Shown: positions 1-6,318 of the stretch, piece after piece | How positions within the stretch are numbered: the first letter of the stretch is position 1 | How the letters are laid out: the number at the start of each line of letters is the position of its first letter | Assembly: GCA_903907305.1 (NCBI GenBank) | Contig: CAIVNT010000385.1 | Coordinates: 1 to 6,341, forward strand | Source of the DNA: an uncultured Ignavibacteriota bacterium | Lineage (GTDB): Bacteria > Bacteroidota > Ignavibacteria > UBA10030 > UBA8401 | Length of the DNA stretch: 6,341 bases | Direction of reading: 5' to 3' | The notes under the pieces: model-generated | Seen by the model: only the letters and a program-made list of their open reading frames with translations | What the model was told of the DNA's origin: nothing | Databases searched by the model: none | Position numbers and translations under genes: made by a program

Positions 1-2858
1 GAGCATTCATTCTCGGACCTTTGTGTGTTACGGACATGACGGTGAACCCGTTCACTTTCCGCCGGCCGATGGTCAATAACGGAACAATGAACGTCAACGA
101 AAATGCGGCGTGTTATCCGTACGGAACGGATACACTCGTCAACAACGGATCGATCGTCTGCACTTCGAACATCTCCTTTGAACTGACCTTGAACAATACT
201 TCCACAGGAACGTTCACGGTGAACGGGTCGGGGAGTCCCACTCTCCGCGGCGGTATTTTGAACACCGGTTCTATCACAGTGAACGGCGGCTCCATTGCGC
301 TTCTTCCTCTTTCCACATTTGCGTCGGTCGGCATCGGCGGAACGATCCAAGGTGCATCTGGGACGACGATCTACATTACTGCTGCTTCCATCAGCGGCAA
401 TCTGATCTCGGCAGGGAATATTCAGACTTCCGGGACGGTGAACATTTCGGGTGAATATAACTGTACCGGAACGACCACAAATTCGAGCGGAACATTGAGT
501 TTCAAAAGCGGCAGTTCCGTTAACTCCGTGGGGAATTTCATCGTCACTACGGGAAGTGCTGTCATCAATTTCAATTCCGGACATGATGTGATCGTTCACA
601 ACATCACGATCGGTCCATCCTCCCATATCAGCGGAATCGACAGTATTTCCGTCACCGGGAATTTCGATCTTCCGGGATGGCTTGACGGTCCCGGAAGCTG
701 CCATCTTGTTTCGGGATCCACTGCGACTATCCATGGAGATCCGTACATCTCGAATAAATTCTTTAACGACGGTATCATTACATGGACCGACAACAACATC
801 GATCATGGCGGCACTATCTATAATAACGGGACGGTGAATATTACGGCTTCCTCCGCCACAAGCTGCAATATTGCGTTCATCAACAACGGCACAGTCAACA
901 GAATGACCAACAATGCGGCAACGACATTCAGCACAACGTTTACCAACACCAGTGCGGTCAATGTCCTGAAGGGAACAGTGAACATCAATGCGAATGCTTC
1001 GAATACCGGAACGATATGTATCTCTCCATCAGCATCGTTAGCGCTTCTTGCGAATACCGTGCTGGGAGGTACGCTCATTGATTCTGTCGGGGGGAGCATC
1101 TCGGGTTCGTATCAATTGAGTTTCAACGGTCCAATGCTCATCAATCATGGAACGATCTCTGTCTCCACTCTTCGATTTACCGGGGCAACTTCTTTGAGCG
1201 GAACGGGATATATCAGTTCTCTTGATTCAGTCCTTTCTACTGGTCACGTCACACTGGATACCGATCACCGGCTGAGCGCGCTGGTGATCGTGTCCGGCGG
1301 GTCGGTTGATATCGGAACACACAAACTATCGTTGAACGGTTCCGGTATGCCGCTGACGAACAACGGTACTCTTACATCGTTCAATGGGACGATCGAATAC
1401 AACGGTTCCGTTGCTCAGTCCGCTGCAACAGCGAATGTCATGTATGGATCACTTTCGATCGCCAATACAGCGGGAGTAACGCTGAGTGCTTCGAAGACCA
1501 TCACCGGCACGTTGACACTGGCATCGGGAATGTTCAACAATGGTGCGTCGCTCACGCTTGCATCCGGTTCCACATTGGTTCGGACAGCCGGAACTCTGCA
1601 GAGTGTTCCGACCTTTGCGGGGACTGTGAATCTGCTTTACAACGGTTCGTCTGCAGTGACGGCCGGCGCAGAGATGCCTTCAACATCGAGTGTTCTCGCA
1701 AAACTGACGGTCAATGATACCGCAGGTGTTACGTTGAACGGTTCCATTACAGTGAATGATACTCTGTTGATGATGAATGGACTGCTTACGACCGGTGCGA
1801 ATTCCATCACATTGAACGGTCCGACTGCATTTTTGTCGGGAGAACAATCATCACGCTATGTTGTCGGGAAGTTGATCACTACGCAATCAGTGGGCACAGG
1901 TTCATCCATTCTTGCAGGTCTTGGTGTTTCGATTGCTTCAGGCTCGGATGATATCGGAAAGGTCACGCTGACACGGATTTCCGGCACAGCAGGAAAGGTC
2001 GTCTACCCGCCTGTCACCGGGTCCGCTGCCGGCATCAACCGTCAATGGCAGCTCTCATCGGAACACGCACCGGCTTCCGGCAGGACAATGCAATTTTCCT
2101 GGCTGACTGCAGACGATAATGGGAAGGATCTGACGACCGCACAGCTCTGGCAAAGTTCGGATGCGGGAACGTCATGGAATAAGGCAGGAACAGCAGCCGA
2201 TGTCCATTCCGCCAGAACGATCTCCGTTTTGGCAAATTCATTCGGCGCATTTACAGTCTCGGATCTCAGTTCGCCGCTTCCTGTGGAAGTGACCGAATTC
2301 AATGTGAAAGCGGAGATCAATGGTGCTTCATTGCGATGGACCACCGCAACAGAGAACGGCAGCTCATGTTTTGAACTTCACCGCCGAAGCGAAGGGAGTG
2401 ACGTATGGAGCGTGATTGGAACTGTACCTGCTGCGGGGAACAGTGCCGCAGAACATCGGTATTCATTTACAGACAGGGCACGTTTGTCTGGCAGAACATC
2501 GTATCAACTGGTAGAAGTGGATGCTGACGGAAAGCGTACCATTGCCGGTACCGTGGAAACAGAGAATCTCATTCCTGCCAAATTTGTTCTTGAGCAGAAT
2601 TTTCCGAATCCGTTCAATCCTTCCACAACTATCCGGTACGGACTGCCGTTCTCCGGAAGCGTGAATGTGACGGTGTTCAATCTTCTCGGACAGGAGATCG
2701 TTCAACTCGTCGATAGTCATCAGCAAGCAGGCTGGTTTGAGACGGTGTGGAATGCCGATGTGTCGGCCGGAACGTATCTCTGCAGGATCGAGATGGTCAG
2801 CGACCTCCAGCCCGGGAAGAGGATCACACAAATGAAGAAAATGGTATTGGTGAAATAG
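1..2858 (+). CDS. T9SS-exported repeat protein, type A C-terminal sorting domain (5'-partial)
   Basis: This is the C-terminal part of a large surface or secreted protein. The frame is open from base 3 to a TAG at 2856-2858. A TTG at 21 could be read as a start, but no signal peptide follows and repeat-like sequence begins at once, so the real start is almost certainly upstream of the window. Residues below are counted from 21. About residues 1-620 are rich in N, G, T, S and V, with recurring short units such as 'NNGT' and 'LTLASG', as in beta-helix or stacked-strand adhesin-like proteins. Around 670-750 is a beta-sandwich-like stretch ('INRQW'). Residues 752-850 resemble the Fn3-like 'LPVE..F' module that often precedes sorting domains. 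Residues 855-945 are the T9SS type A sorting domain ('NFPNPFNPSTTIRYGLP', then 'VFNLLGQEI' and 'SAGTYLCRI'). Family knowledge predicts export through the outer membrane and cleavage or anchoring at this domain. The specific role (adhesin, S-layer, enzyme carrier) is not visible. Confidence 0.9.
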   Translation, partial: AFILGPLCVTDMTVNPFTFRRPMVNNGTMNVNENAACYPYGTDTLVNNGSIVCTSNISFELTLNNTSTGTFTVNGSGSPTLRGGILNTGSITVNGGSIALLPLSTFASVGIGGTIQGASGTTIYITAASISGNLISAGNIQTSGTVNISGEYNCTGTTTNSSGTLSFKSGSSVNSVGNFIVTTGSAVINFNSGHDVIVHNITIGPSSHISGIDSISVTGNFDLPGWLDGPGSCHLVSGSTATIHGDPYISNKFFNDGIITWTDNNIDHGGTIYNNGTVNITASSATSCNIAFINNGTVNRMTNNAATTFSTTFTNTSAVNVLKGTVNINANASNTGTICISPSASLALLANTVLGGTLIDSVGGSISGSYQLSFNGPMLINHGTISVSTLRFTGATSLSGTGYISSLDSVLSTGHVTLDTDHRLSALVIVSGGSVDIGTHKLSLNGSGMPLTNNGTLTSFNGTIEYNGSVAQSAATANVMYGSLSIANTAGVTLSASKTITGTLTLASGMFNNGASLTLASGSTLVRTAGTLQSVPTFAGTVNLLYNGSSAVTAGAEMPSTSSVLAKLTVNDTAGVTLNGSITVNDTLLMMNGLLTTGANSITLNGPTAFLSGEQSSRYVVGKLITTQSVGTGSSILAGLGVSIASGSDDIGKVTLTRISGTAGKVVYPPVTGSAAGINRQWQLSSEHAPASGRTMQFSWLTADDNGKDLTTAQLWQSSDAGTSWNKAGTAADVHSARTISVLANSFGAFTVSDLSSPLPVEVTEFNVKAEINGASLRWTTATENGSSCFELHRRSEGSDVWSVIGTVPAAGNSAAEHRYSFTDRARLSGRTSYQLVEVDADGKRTIAGTVETENLIPAKFVLEQNFPNPFNPSTTIRYGLPFSGSVNVTVFNLLGQEIVQLVDSHQQAGWFETVWNADVSAGTYLCRIEMVSDLQPGKRITQMKKMVLVK
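1386..1865 (+). repeat. Tandem protein-level repeat of about 80 residues inside the T9SS cargo
   Basis: Two consecutive diverged units are visible in the translation. Unit A starts at 1386 with 'GTIEYNGS' and runs to about 1619. Unit B starts at 1620 with 'GTVNLLYNGSS' and runs to about 1865. Both have the order G-T-[IV], YNGS, a variable stretch, 'TAGVTL', a strand with T-[IV]-T-x-x-L, a Gly/Asn turn and a second S-[LI]-T-L strand. Unit A has 'NTAGVTLSASKTITGTLTL' and unit B 'DTAGVTLNGSITVNDTLLM'. The DNA identity is low, so these are old duplications, not recent copies. The far boundary of unit B is approximate. Confidence 0.55.
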
Positions 2859-2875
2859 TGCCAAATGGCACTATT
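2854..2875 (+). terminator. Perfect 9-bp hairpin overlapping the stop codon of the T9SS cargo
   Basis: The sequence AATAGTGCC, AAAT loop, GGCACTATT forms a perfect 9-bp stem with a 4-nt loop. The left arm contains the TAG stop codon of the upstream gene (2856-2858). No run of T follows (it continues GTAAATAGG), so a classical intrinsic terminator is doubtful. It could instead be a 3'-end stability hairpin or a palindromic protein-binding site. The structure is seen directly; the role is inferred. Confidence 0.45.
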
Positions 2876-2894
2876 GTAAATAGGAAATGAAAAA

Positions 2895-3662
2895 ATGGTC
2901 AGTATCCGCAATATCGCCGAGCGCATAGAGGATCGGAAGCCAACGATAACGGCAGCCGAGGTCCATAACGTGAAAGAATTCTCTTTGGTCTGTTCCGCAG
3001 ATGCAGACATATGGACCGACCATCTTGCACAATACGGGCTGCGTCCAACGGTGAAGGAGGGCAAAGCAGTACTGCTAATTTCTGTGACCGATCTAACATT
3101 TTCCGGGATCCCGTTCAAGGAATTCGTCATTTCGATCTCCGTTCAGAATCCGGACGACAGTTCGGAAGTTGATTCGGCGTTTCTGCTGACCGCATATAAC
3201 TCGAATCCGTTCTTTGCATGGTCCGAGAAGAATATTTTCTCCACTCCGTTCCGGAGAGGTGATATCTCTTATGACACCGAAAAATATTCTGGAGCTGAAC
3301 TCTTTGAATCCGGAATTCCTCTGGTCCGTCTCTATCATGCACCCGAGCCAAGCGGAATGTTCCGCGTGCCAAGATATGAAGGACATGAAACGTGGAGAGG
3401 AACGGTCTTTTTTCCTGATGCATTTGGAACAGGAAGGATCCCGTGCAAATGTTTCCGTGTGGCTGTCGAAGGATGGGGACGAAAAATTGAATTCCGGCCG
3501 GAGAACGACTCATTAGTGATCAATGCATGGAACGGGAATACTATCCTGGCTCTGTTGCAGGAATCGAATATCCGCGGTGTGGAATGGTTCATCAGAACAA
3601 ATTCGTTTCACAGTAAATCGTTGACGTACCGATACACTCGAATGCACAAGCAGACCGCATAG
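2895..3662 (+). CDS. Hypothetical 255-aa protein, possibly acetoacetate-decarboxylase-like fold
   Basis: I do not recognise this gene with certainty. The ATG at 2895 is preceded by AGGA at 2882-2885 with a 9-nt gap, which supports this start. It lies 36 nt after the previous stop and ends with TAG. The protein has no signal peptide or membrane helix, so it is probably cytoplasmic. Its middle section has a pattern that vaguely recalls acetoacetate-decarboxylase-like or DUF2071-like proteins. A strand of the form 'GIPFKEFVISISVQ' is followed by 'SAFLLTAYNSNPFFAW', then 'IFSTPFRRGDISYD'. Such proteins often carry a 'P(Y/F)xE' strand, a residue patch around 'A+NS..FFA..E..F.TP', and an all-beta core. 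I cannot identify a catalytic lysine with confidence. The C-terminus has further alternating strands and ends in a basic tail. The hairpin just upstream may separate it from the T9SS gene, or the two may be co-transcribed. The coding call is firm; the function is tentative. Confidence 0.8.
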   Translation: MVSIRNIAERIEDRKPTITAAEVHNVKEFSLVCSADADIWTDHLAQYGLRPTVKEGKAVLLISVTDLTFSGIPFKEFVISISVQNPDDSSEVDSAFLLTAYNSNPFFAWSEKNIFSTPFRRGDISYDTEKYSGAELFESGIPLVRLYHAPEPSGMFRVPRYEGHETWRGTVFFPDAFGTGRIPCKCFRVAVEGWGRKIEFRPENDSLVINAWNGNTILALLQESNIRGVEWFIRTNSFHSKSLTYRYTRMHKQTA

Positions 3663-3750
3663 AATTTCATGAAACAACCGGCGTAAGATGTCTACGTATC
3701 TTTCGTTCCTGAAATAATAACTCAAACAATAATTCCAATTAGGAGAATCA
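3663..3750. other. Short intergenic leader with no strong terminator or promoter
   Basis: This 88-base gap holds a weak 5-bp inverted repeat (AAGAT at 3685-3689, ATCTT at 3698-3702) and an AT-rich stretch from 3711 to 3740. Neither a T-tailed hairpin nor a convincing promoter pair can be seen. The next gene's ribosome site is at its right end. Confidence 0.4.
3741..3745 (+). promoter_or_regulatory. Ribosome binding site of the lipoprotein gene
   Basis: AGGAG lies 5 nt before the ATG at 3751. It is the strongest Shine-Dalgarno match in the window and fixes the start that yields the lipoprotein signal peptide. Confidence 0.7.
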
Positions 3751-4437
3751 ATGAAGAACGCTCTCTCGATCTATTGCTCTTTGCTGTTATTCGCATCACT
3801 GTTCTATTTTGGCGGCTGTAGTAAAGAAAGTGATCCCGCTAGTTCCGGGAGCAGTATGAATATCTTATTCTCAAGCTCCGGCTCAATGGCATTTAAATCA
3901 CCTCAGCAGGATTTTACGGCAAGCGGTATCTTTGATACGACAATGACGAAAGGGCAGGCAGCAGGCGCGTTCCAATTCAAGGAGGGGAATGTCAATCTGG
4001 TCGTAGTGATGAGCTATAAGATCATCTCGGATACGAGCTATTCTGTTGCTTATGTAGGGATCATTGATACACTGGATCCTGTGACAACGGGCGTATTTCC
4101 TATCTGGCTTCCCAGCGGGAGTAAATCGGCAATGTTCGGTTATATTCCCTCATTCAATCCCAAGAAACAGGTGCCCGACATATACATTCTGATGTCGGGA
4201 TTGGTCAATGTTACTTCCATGTCAGGGAGTGCCATTCAGGGGACGGTCAACGGGAGCGGCATAGATCTTGTTGATACCACGAAATCCATAACGATCACGG
4301 ACGGGACATTTGCGGCTCCGGTCGTTCAGTACAAGCCGTTCAATCTGAAACTGACCCCGGGTACGCCGGCACCGGAAATTCCCTCAGATGCAATGCTGAA
4401 AGCAGTGCGGAATATTATCAAAAAAAATGTATACTGA
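3751..4437 (+). CDS. Hypothetical lipoprotein, 228 aa
   Basis: The N-terminus is a lipoprotein signal peptide. It has a short charged start (MKN), a hydrophobic stretch at residues 5-20, and the lipobox-like 'YFGGC' with the acylated cysteine at position 23. A Ser/Gly/Asp-rich linker follows ('SKESDPASSGSS'), as is usual after lipidation. Position -3 is Phe, which is off-consensus but seen in Bacteroidota lipoproteins. The mature part is predicted to be mostly beta: 'GIFDTT', 'AGAFQF', 'VNLVVVMSYKI', 'GSAIQGTVNGSG' and 'ITITDGTFAAPVV'. The last segments recall the 'G.G...I.dG.F..p' endings of small Bacteroidota envelope lipoproteins of unknown function. The C-terminal 30 residues are Pro-rich and then basic ('NIIKKNVY'). 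A good ribosome site precedes the ATG and an intrinsic terminator follows the stop, so the gene has its own 3' end. Being a lipoprotein is well supported; the role is unknown. Confidence 0.85.
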   Translation: MKNALSIYCSLLLFASLFYFGGCSKESDPASSGSSMNILFSSSGSMAFKSPQQDFTASGIFDTTMTKGQAAGAFQFKEGNVNLVVVMSYKIISDTSYSVAYVGIIDTLDPVTTGVFPIWLPSGSKSAMFGYIPSFNPKKQVPDIYILMSGLVNVTSMSGSAIQGTVNGSGIDLVDTTKSITITDGTFAAPVVQYKPFNLKLTPGTPAPEIPSDAMLKAVRNIIKKNVY

Positions 4438-4447
4438 AAAATCTCAT

Positions 4448-4479
4448 AAGGGACCGCTGAACAGCGAGGCGGTCCTTTT
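4448..4479 (+). terminator. Rho-independent terminator after the lipoprotein gene
   Basis: The stem GGACCGC (4451-4457) pairs perfectly with GCGGTCC (4469-4475). It can be extended outward by one G-U and two A-T pairs (4448-4450 with 4476-4478). The loop is 11 nt and TTTT follows at 4476-4479. It begins 10 bases after the stop at 4437. Its position means the downstream pair of genes needs its own promoter or readthrough. Confidence 0.8.
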
Positions 4480-4512
4480 GTAATCTTCATGTGATTCGTT
4501 CGGTCCGGCATC

Positions 4513-5277
4513 ATGAAAATACCATCCTATATACTATTCTTTACCATTTTCCTTTCGGTGCTTCTTCAAGCACAACAAAGTACATCTCAAACGGCGTTGT
4601 CTTTGTACGGAGGCACCGGCCGTCTCAGTGTGAAGGATGATTTTATCTCCCTGCGGAAGTATTCCGGAACATTCTCAACATTTGGAGCCGAATGGGGAAC
4701 AGAGCAGGACAGTGTTAAGAATTCATTCGGGATAGAATACCAGCATGGCAGCACTGTCAGGAACAATAATTCCGGCGCGGAAGTGTTCCATATGCGGATG
4801 CTCTTCGATCATCAATCGTTCTTCAAAAAGATCTCGGTGTTCGGGAATGATGCCGATTGGTATGTTGGTCCTGCAGGGATCATGGCGATGCACATCCGTT
4901 CACAGCAAGTGGCTTTGAAGGATGAAATGTACTCCGATTATATGTCATTCTTTCTGGAAAATTCCATTGCAGTCTCAACATCGGTGATCATGCCGATAGG
5001 TGGATCCTGGGTGATCAATGCCGGCGCGACGATGGATGTGGTCACCATCGGATTGAGAATGATCGATAATACAAAAACAGAAAAAGATCAGATGGTAAAA
5101 GTATTGTTCCCTTGGTCGAATCTGAATGGCCGATGTGATCTTGGTGTTGAATATCGGCTCAGCAACGATCTCTCCGTTTCCGGAAAATATATGTTCCAAT
5201 TTGTGAGAAATACGGCCTGGAATGATCTGTTCATCGCTGTTGATAATGCGGTCGTGAGAGTGTCCTATGTCTGGTAG
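4513..5277 (+). CDS. Secreted, probable outer-membrane beta-barrel protein, 254 aa
   Basis: The protein starts with a Sec signal peptide: MKIPS, a hydrophobic core at residues 6-18, and a likely signal peptidase I site after 'LLQA' (Ala20). The mature part shows alternating amphipathic strands separated by polar turns, for example 'TFSTFGAEWG', 'SFGIEYQHGS', 'WYVGPAGIMAMHI', 'CDLGVEYRL' and 'SVSGKYMFQFV'. It ends in 'VRVSYVW', and a terminal aromatic residue is the usual signal for outer-membrane beta-barrel assembly by BAM. About 230 mature residues would suit an 8- to 12-strand barrel. No named family is recognised. An in-frame TGA at 4492-4494 limits the start, and ATG 4513 is the only start that keeps the whole signal peptide. 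It has no clear Shine-Dalgarno sequence, unlike its upstream neighbours. Its 3' end overlaps the next gene's start by 11 nt, so the two are probably translationally coupled. Confidence 0.82.
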   Translation: MKIPSYILFFTIFLSVLLQAQQSTSQTALSLYGGTGRLSVKDDFISLRKYSGTFSTFGAEWGTEQDSVKNSFGIEYQHGSTVRNNNSGAEVFHMRMLFDHQSFFKKISVFGNDADWYVGPAGIMAMHIRSQQVALKDEMYSDYMSFFLENSIAVSTSVIMPIGGSWVINAGATMDVVTIGLRMIDNTKTEKDQMVKVLFPWSNLNGRCDLGVEYRLSNDLSVSGKYMFQFVRNTAWNDLFIAVDNAVVRVSYVW

Positions 5278-5488
5278 AATATTTATCGGTTTGCTCTTTC
5301 TGGTCATTTTCTACGGATGCAGCGATCTGTTCGTACCCGACAATGCTCCGGAACTGAACAGTGAGGATTTTGAAACGGCTTGGTCCAAAATAAACGAGGT
5401 CTATCCGTTCCTGCAGTTCAAAAAAATCAACTGGGACAGTCTCCATACAGTGTATAGGGGCGAAGGTGGAACGTGTTCAAGGAGATGA
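5267..5488 (+). CDS. N-terminal fragment of a frameshifted S41 peptidase lipoprotein
   Basis: This frame encodes 73 residues, of which the first 64 look authentic. The ATG at 5267 sits inside the end of the preceding gene (overlap 5267-5277), with GAGAG at 5256-5260 as a weak ribosome site. The N-terminus is a lipoprotein signal: MSGR, a hydrophobic core, then 'FYGCSD' with Cys at position 18. The mature start ('FETAWSKINEVYPFLQFKKI' then 'NWDSLHTVYR') has the helical pattern of the N-terminal domain of Bacteroidota S41 peptidases, where a W-x-x-[IL]-x-x-x-[YH]-P-F segment and a 'WDSLY..YR' segment precede the core. After 'TVYR' the frame turns into an unrelated short tail (GEGGTCSRR) and stops at TGA 5486-5488. 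The natural continuation is in the +1 frame. By itself this fragment could not be a peptidase. Confidence 0.75.
   Translation: MSGRIFIGLLFLVIFYGCSDLFVPDNAPELNSEDFETAWSKINEVYPFLQFKKINWDSLHTVYRGEGGTCSRR
5456..5460 (+). other. Frameshift site (extra G in a GGGG run) in the S41 peptidase gene
   Basis: The 5' frame reads TAT AGG GGC GAA GGT and soon stops. Deleting one G of the run at 5457-5460 gives TAT AGG GCG AAG GTG GAA CGT, that is Y-R-A-K-V-E-R, which runs directly into 'VQGDDIF' and the peptidase core. The joined gene, 5267-6260 minus one base, is 331 codons including stop. Loss of one base is the simplest repair and needs no other change. Whether the extra base is real, an assembly error or a slippage site cannot be decided from the sequence alone. 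Confidence 0.8.
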
Positions 5489-6260
5489 TATATTCTTTTT
5501 TCTCTCTGATCTGCTGGCCGAACTGAAGGACGGCCATGTTGCACTTTATTCCCGCGGCGGGGGATCTCCCGTGATACCGTATATTACCCCCCGGCAATTA
5601 AAGGCCAGGAAATTGTATGATCCTGAAATTGTAAGAAATTATTTTCCGTTGTCCTTGACCGGTGAAAATAATATTGAATACGGCATCTCCCCGGAACGTG
5701 TCGGATATATTTATATTGGGGCCTTCAAGGAAGGGACATGGGCCTATGATATCGATGCTGTGCTCGATGGGATGAAGGATGTGAAAGGGTTGATCATCGA
5801 CGTGCGAAGCAACGGGGGCGGGACGACAGATGCTTCCGAGATCATCCTTGGGAGATTTATCGAGTATCAGCTTCAGGGACCCCAGTTTTACCGCCATGGA
5901 GTGAAATTACCGCTGGGATATGTTCGTGCTCGAGGTCCATATCAATGGAAGAAACCAACGGTGGTTCTCATCAACGGAGCCTCGTTCAGTACAGCGGAGA
6001 TATTCCCGGAAATGATGAAACAGCTTCCGTTTGTTACAGCCATCGGCGATACGACCGGCGGAGGCGGAGGAGGATATGATTACTATCCGCTTCCGTCTGG
6101 AACAAAGATCAGGATACCGATGCAGGAATTCCTGCGGTATGATGGTATGCGTCTCGAATGGAACGGAGTTCTCCCCGATAGTCTCGTCATTCAGAATCCT
6201 CAACACCTTGTCCAAGGCCATGATGATCAATTGGAGTATGCGCTGAATTTTTTACGATAG
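5466..6260 (+). CDS. S41-family (tricorn/IRBP-like) serine peptidase, main catalytic part
   Basis: This frame carries the whole S41 catalytic region. Residue numbers refer to the 330-aa protein obtained after repairing the frameshift. 'LAELKDGHVALYS' gives the D-G-H motif (His90) typical of tricorn- and IRBP-like S41 peptidases. 'IIDVRSNGGG' (about 177-185) is the conserved D-x-R-x-N-x-G-G strand-turn. 'NGASFSTAEIF' gives the nucleophile Ser241 (codon 5988-5990), aligned with the S-x-S-[AT]-x-E nucleophile elbow. 'GDTTGGG' forms the following loop. 'RLEWNGVLPD' supplies the Glu297 and G-V-x-P-D signature. The set matches the Ser-His-Glu arrangement of the tricorn-type subfamily, not the Ser-Lys dyad of CtpA/Tsp. 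No PDZ domain is apparent. The frame can be read from GTG 5466, but the preceding in-frame residues continue the family pattern from the 5' fragment, so this is probably the body of one lipoprotein peptidase acting at the envelope. Substrate unknown. Confidence 0.88.
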   Translation: MERVQGDDIFFFLSDLLAELKDGHVALYSRGGGSPVIPYITPRQLKARKLYDPEIVRNYFPLSLTGENNIEYGISPERVGYIYIGAFKEGTWAYDIDAVLDGMKDVKGLIIDVRSNGGGTTDASEIILGRFIEYQLQGPQFYRHGVKLPLGYVRARGPYQWKKPTVVLINGASFSTAEIFPEMMKQLPFVTAIGDTTGGGGGGYDYYPLPSGTKIRIPMQEFLRYDGMRLEWNGVLPDSLVIQNPQHLVQGHDDQLEYALNFLR

Positions 6261-6287
6261 GTGGTGCGTAGTATCAGAAAAACCATT

Positions 6288-6318
6288 CCATTTCTTGATG
6301 AAGAAAGTGGTATATTTT
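6288..6318 (+). terminator. AT-rich hairpin with a T-rich tail after the peptidase gene (weak terminator candidate)
   Basis: CCATTTCTT (6288-6296), loop GATG, then AAGAAA and TGG (6301-6306 and 6308-6310, with G6307 bulged) can form a 9-bp stem. TATATTTT follows at 6311-6318. It lies 27 nt past the TAG at 6258-6260, a natural place for the end of this transcript. The stem is AT-rich and the tail is interrupted by A, so it is a weak candidate. Confidence 0.35.

Noticed and set aside
21..23. TTG as the true start of the first protein
   Set aside because: The frame is open to base 3, no signal peptide follows although a T9SS cargo needs one, and repeat-like sequence begins immediately.
1..2858. 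Short DNA repeats such as GGAACGGTGAA as CRISPR or mobile-element repeats
   Set aside because: They are in frame with coding for the NNGT/GTVN-type protein repeats, have irregular spacing and are not identical.
2866..2880. TGGCAC at 2866-2871 as the -24 element of a sigma-54 promoter
   Set aside because: The required GC at the correct -12 spacing is absent (AA at 2879-2880), and the hexamer is simply one arm of the palindrome. The opposite strand also fails.
2463..3130. Long minus-strand frames (133 and 136 aa) across the sorting domain and next gene
   Set aside because: They are antisense to strongly recognisable coding sequence, lack family features and are explained as shadow frames.
3214..3516. 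100-aa + strand frame inside the 255-aa gene
   Set aside because: It lies wholly inside a better supported gene with a ribosome site, and its translation has no recognisable domain or signal.
3685..3702. Inverted repeat AAGAT/ATCTT as a terminator for the 255-aa gene
   Set aside because: Only 5 AT-rich pairs with an 8-nt loop and no T-tract after it.
5456..5488. Classical programmed +1 frameshift of the prfB type
   Set aside because: The slip site has no adjacent stop codon and no CTT-TGA motif; the stop is 27 nt downstream. A plain one-base indel explains the data more simply.
5907..6230. Minus-strand 107-aa frame opposite the peptidase core
   Set aside because: It mirrors the conserved S41 catalytic region on the other strand and shows no domain of its own.
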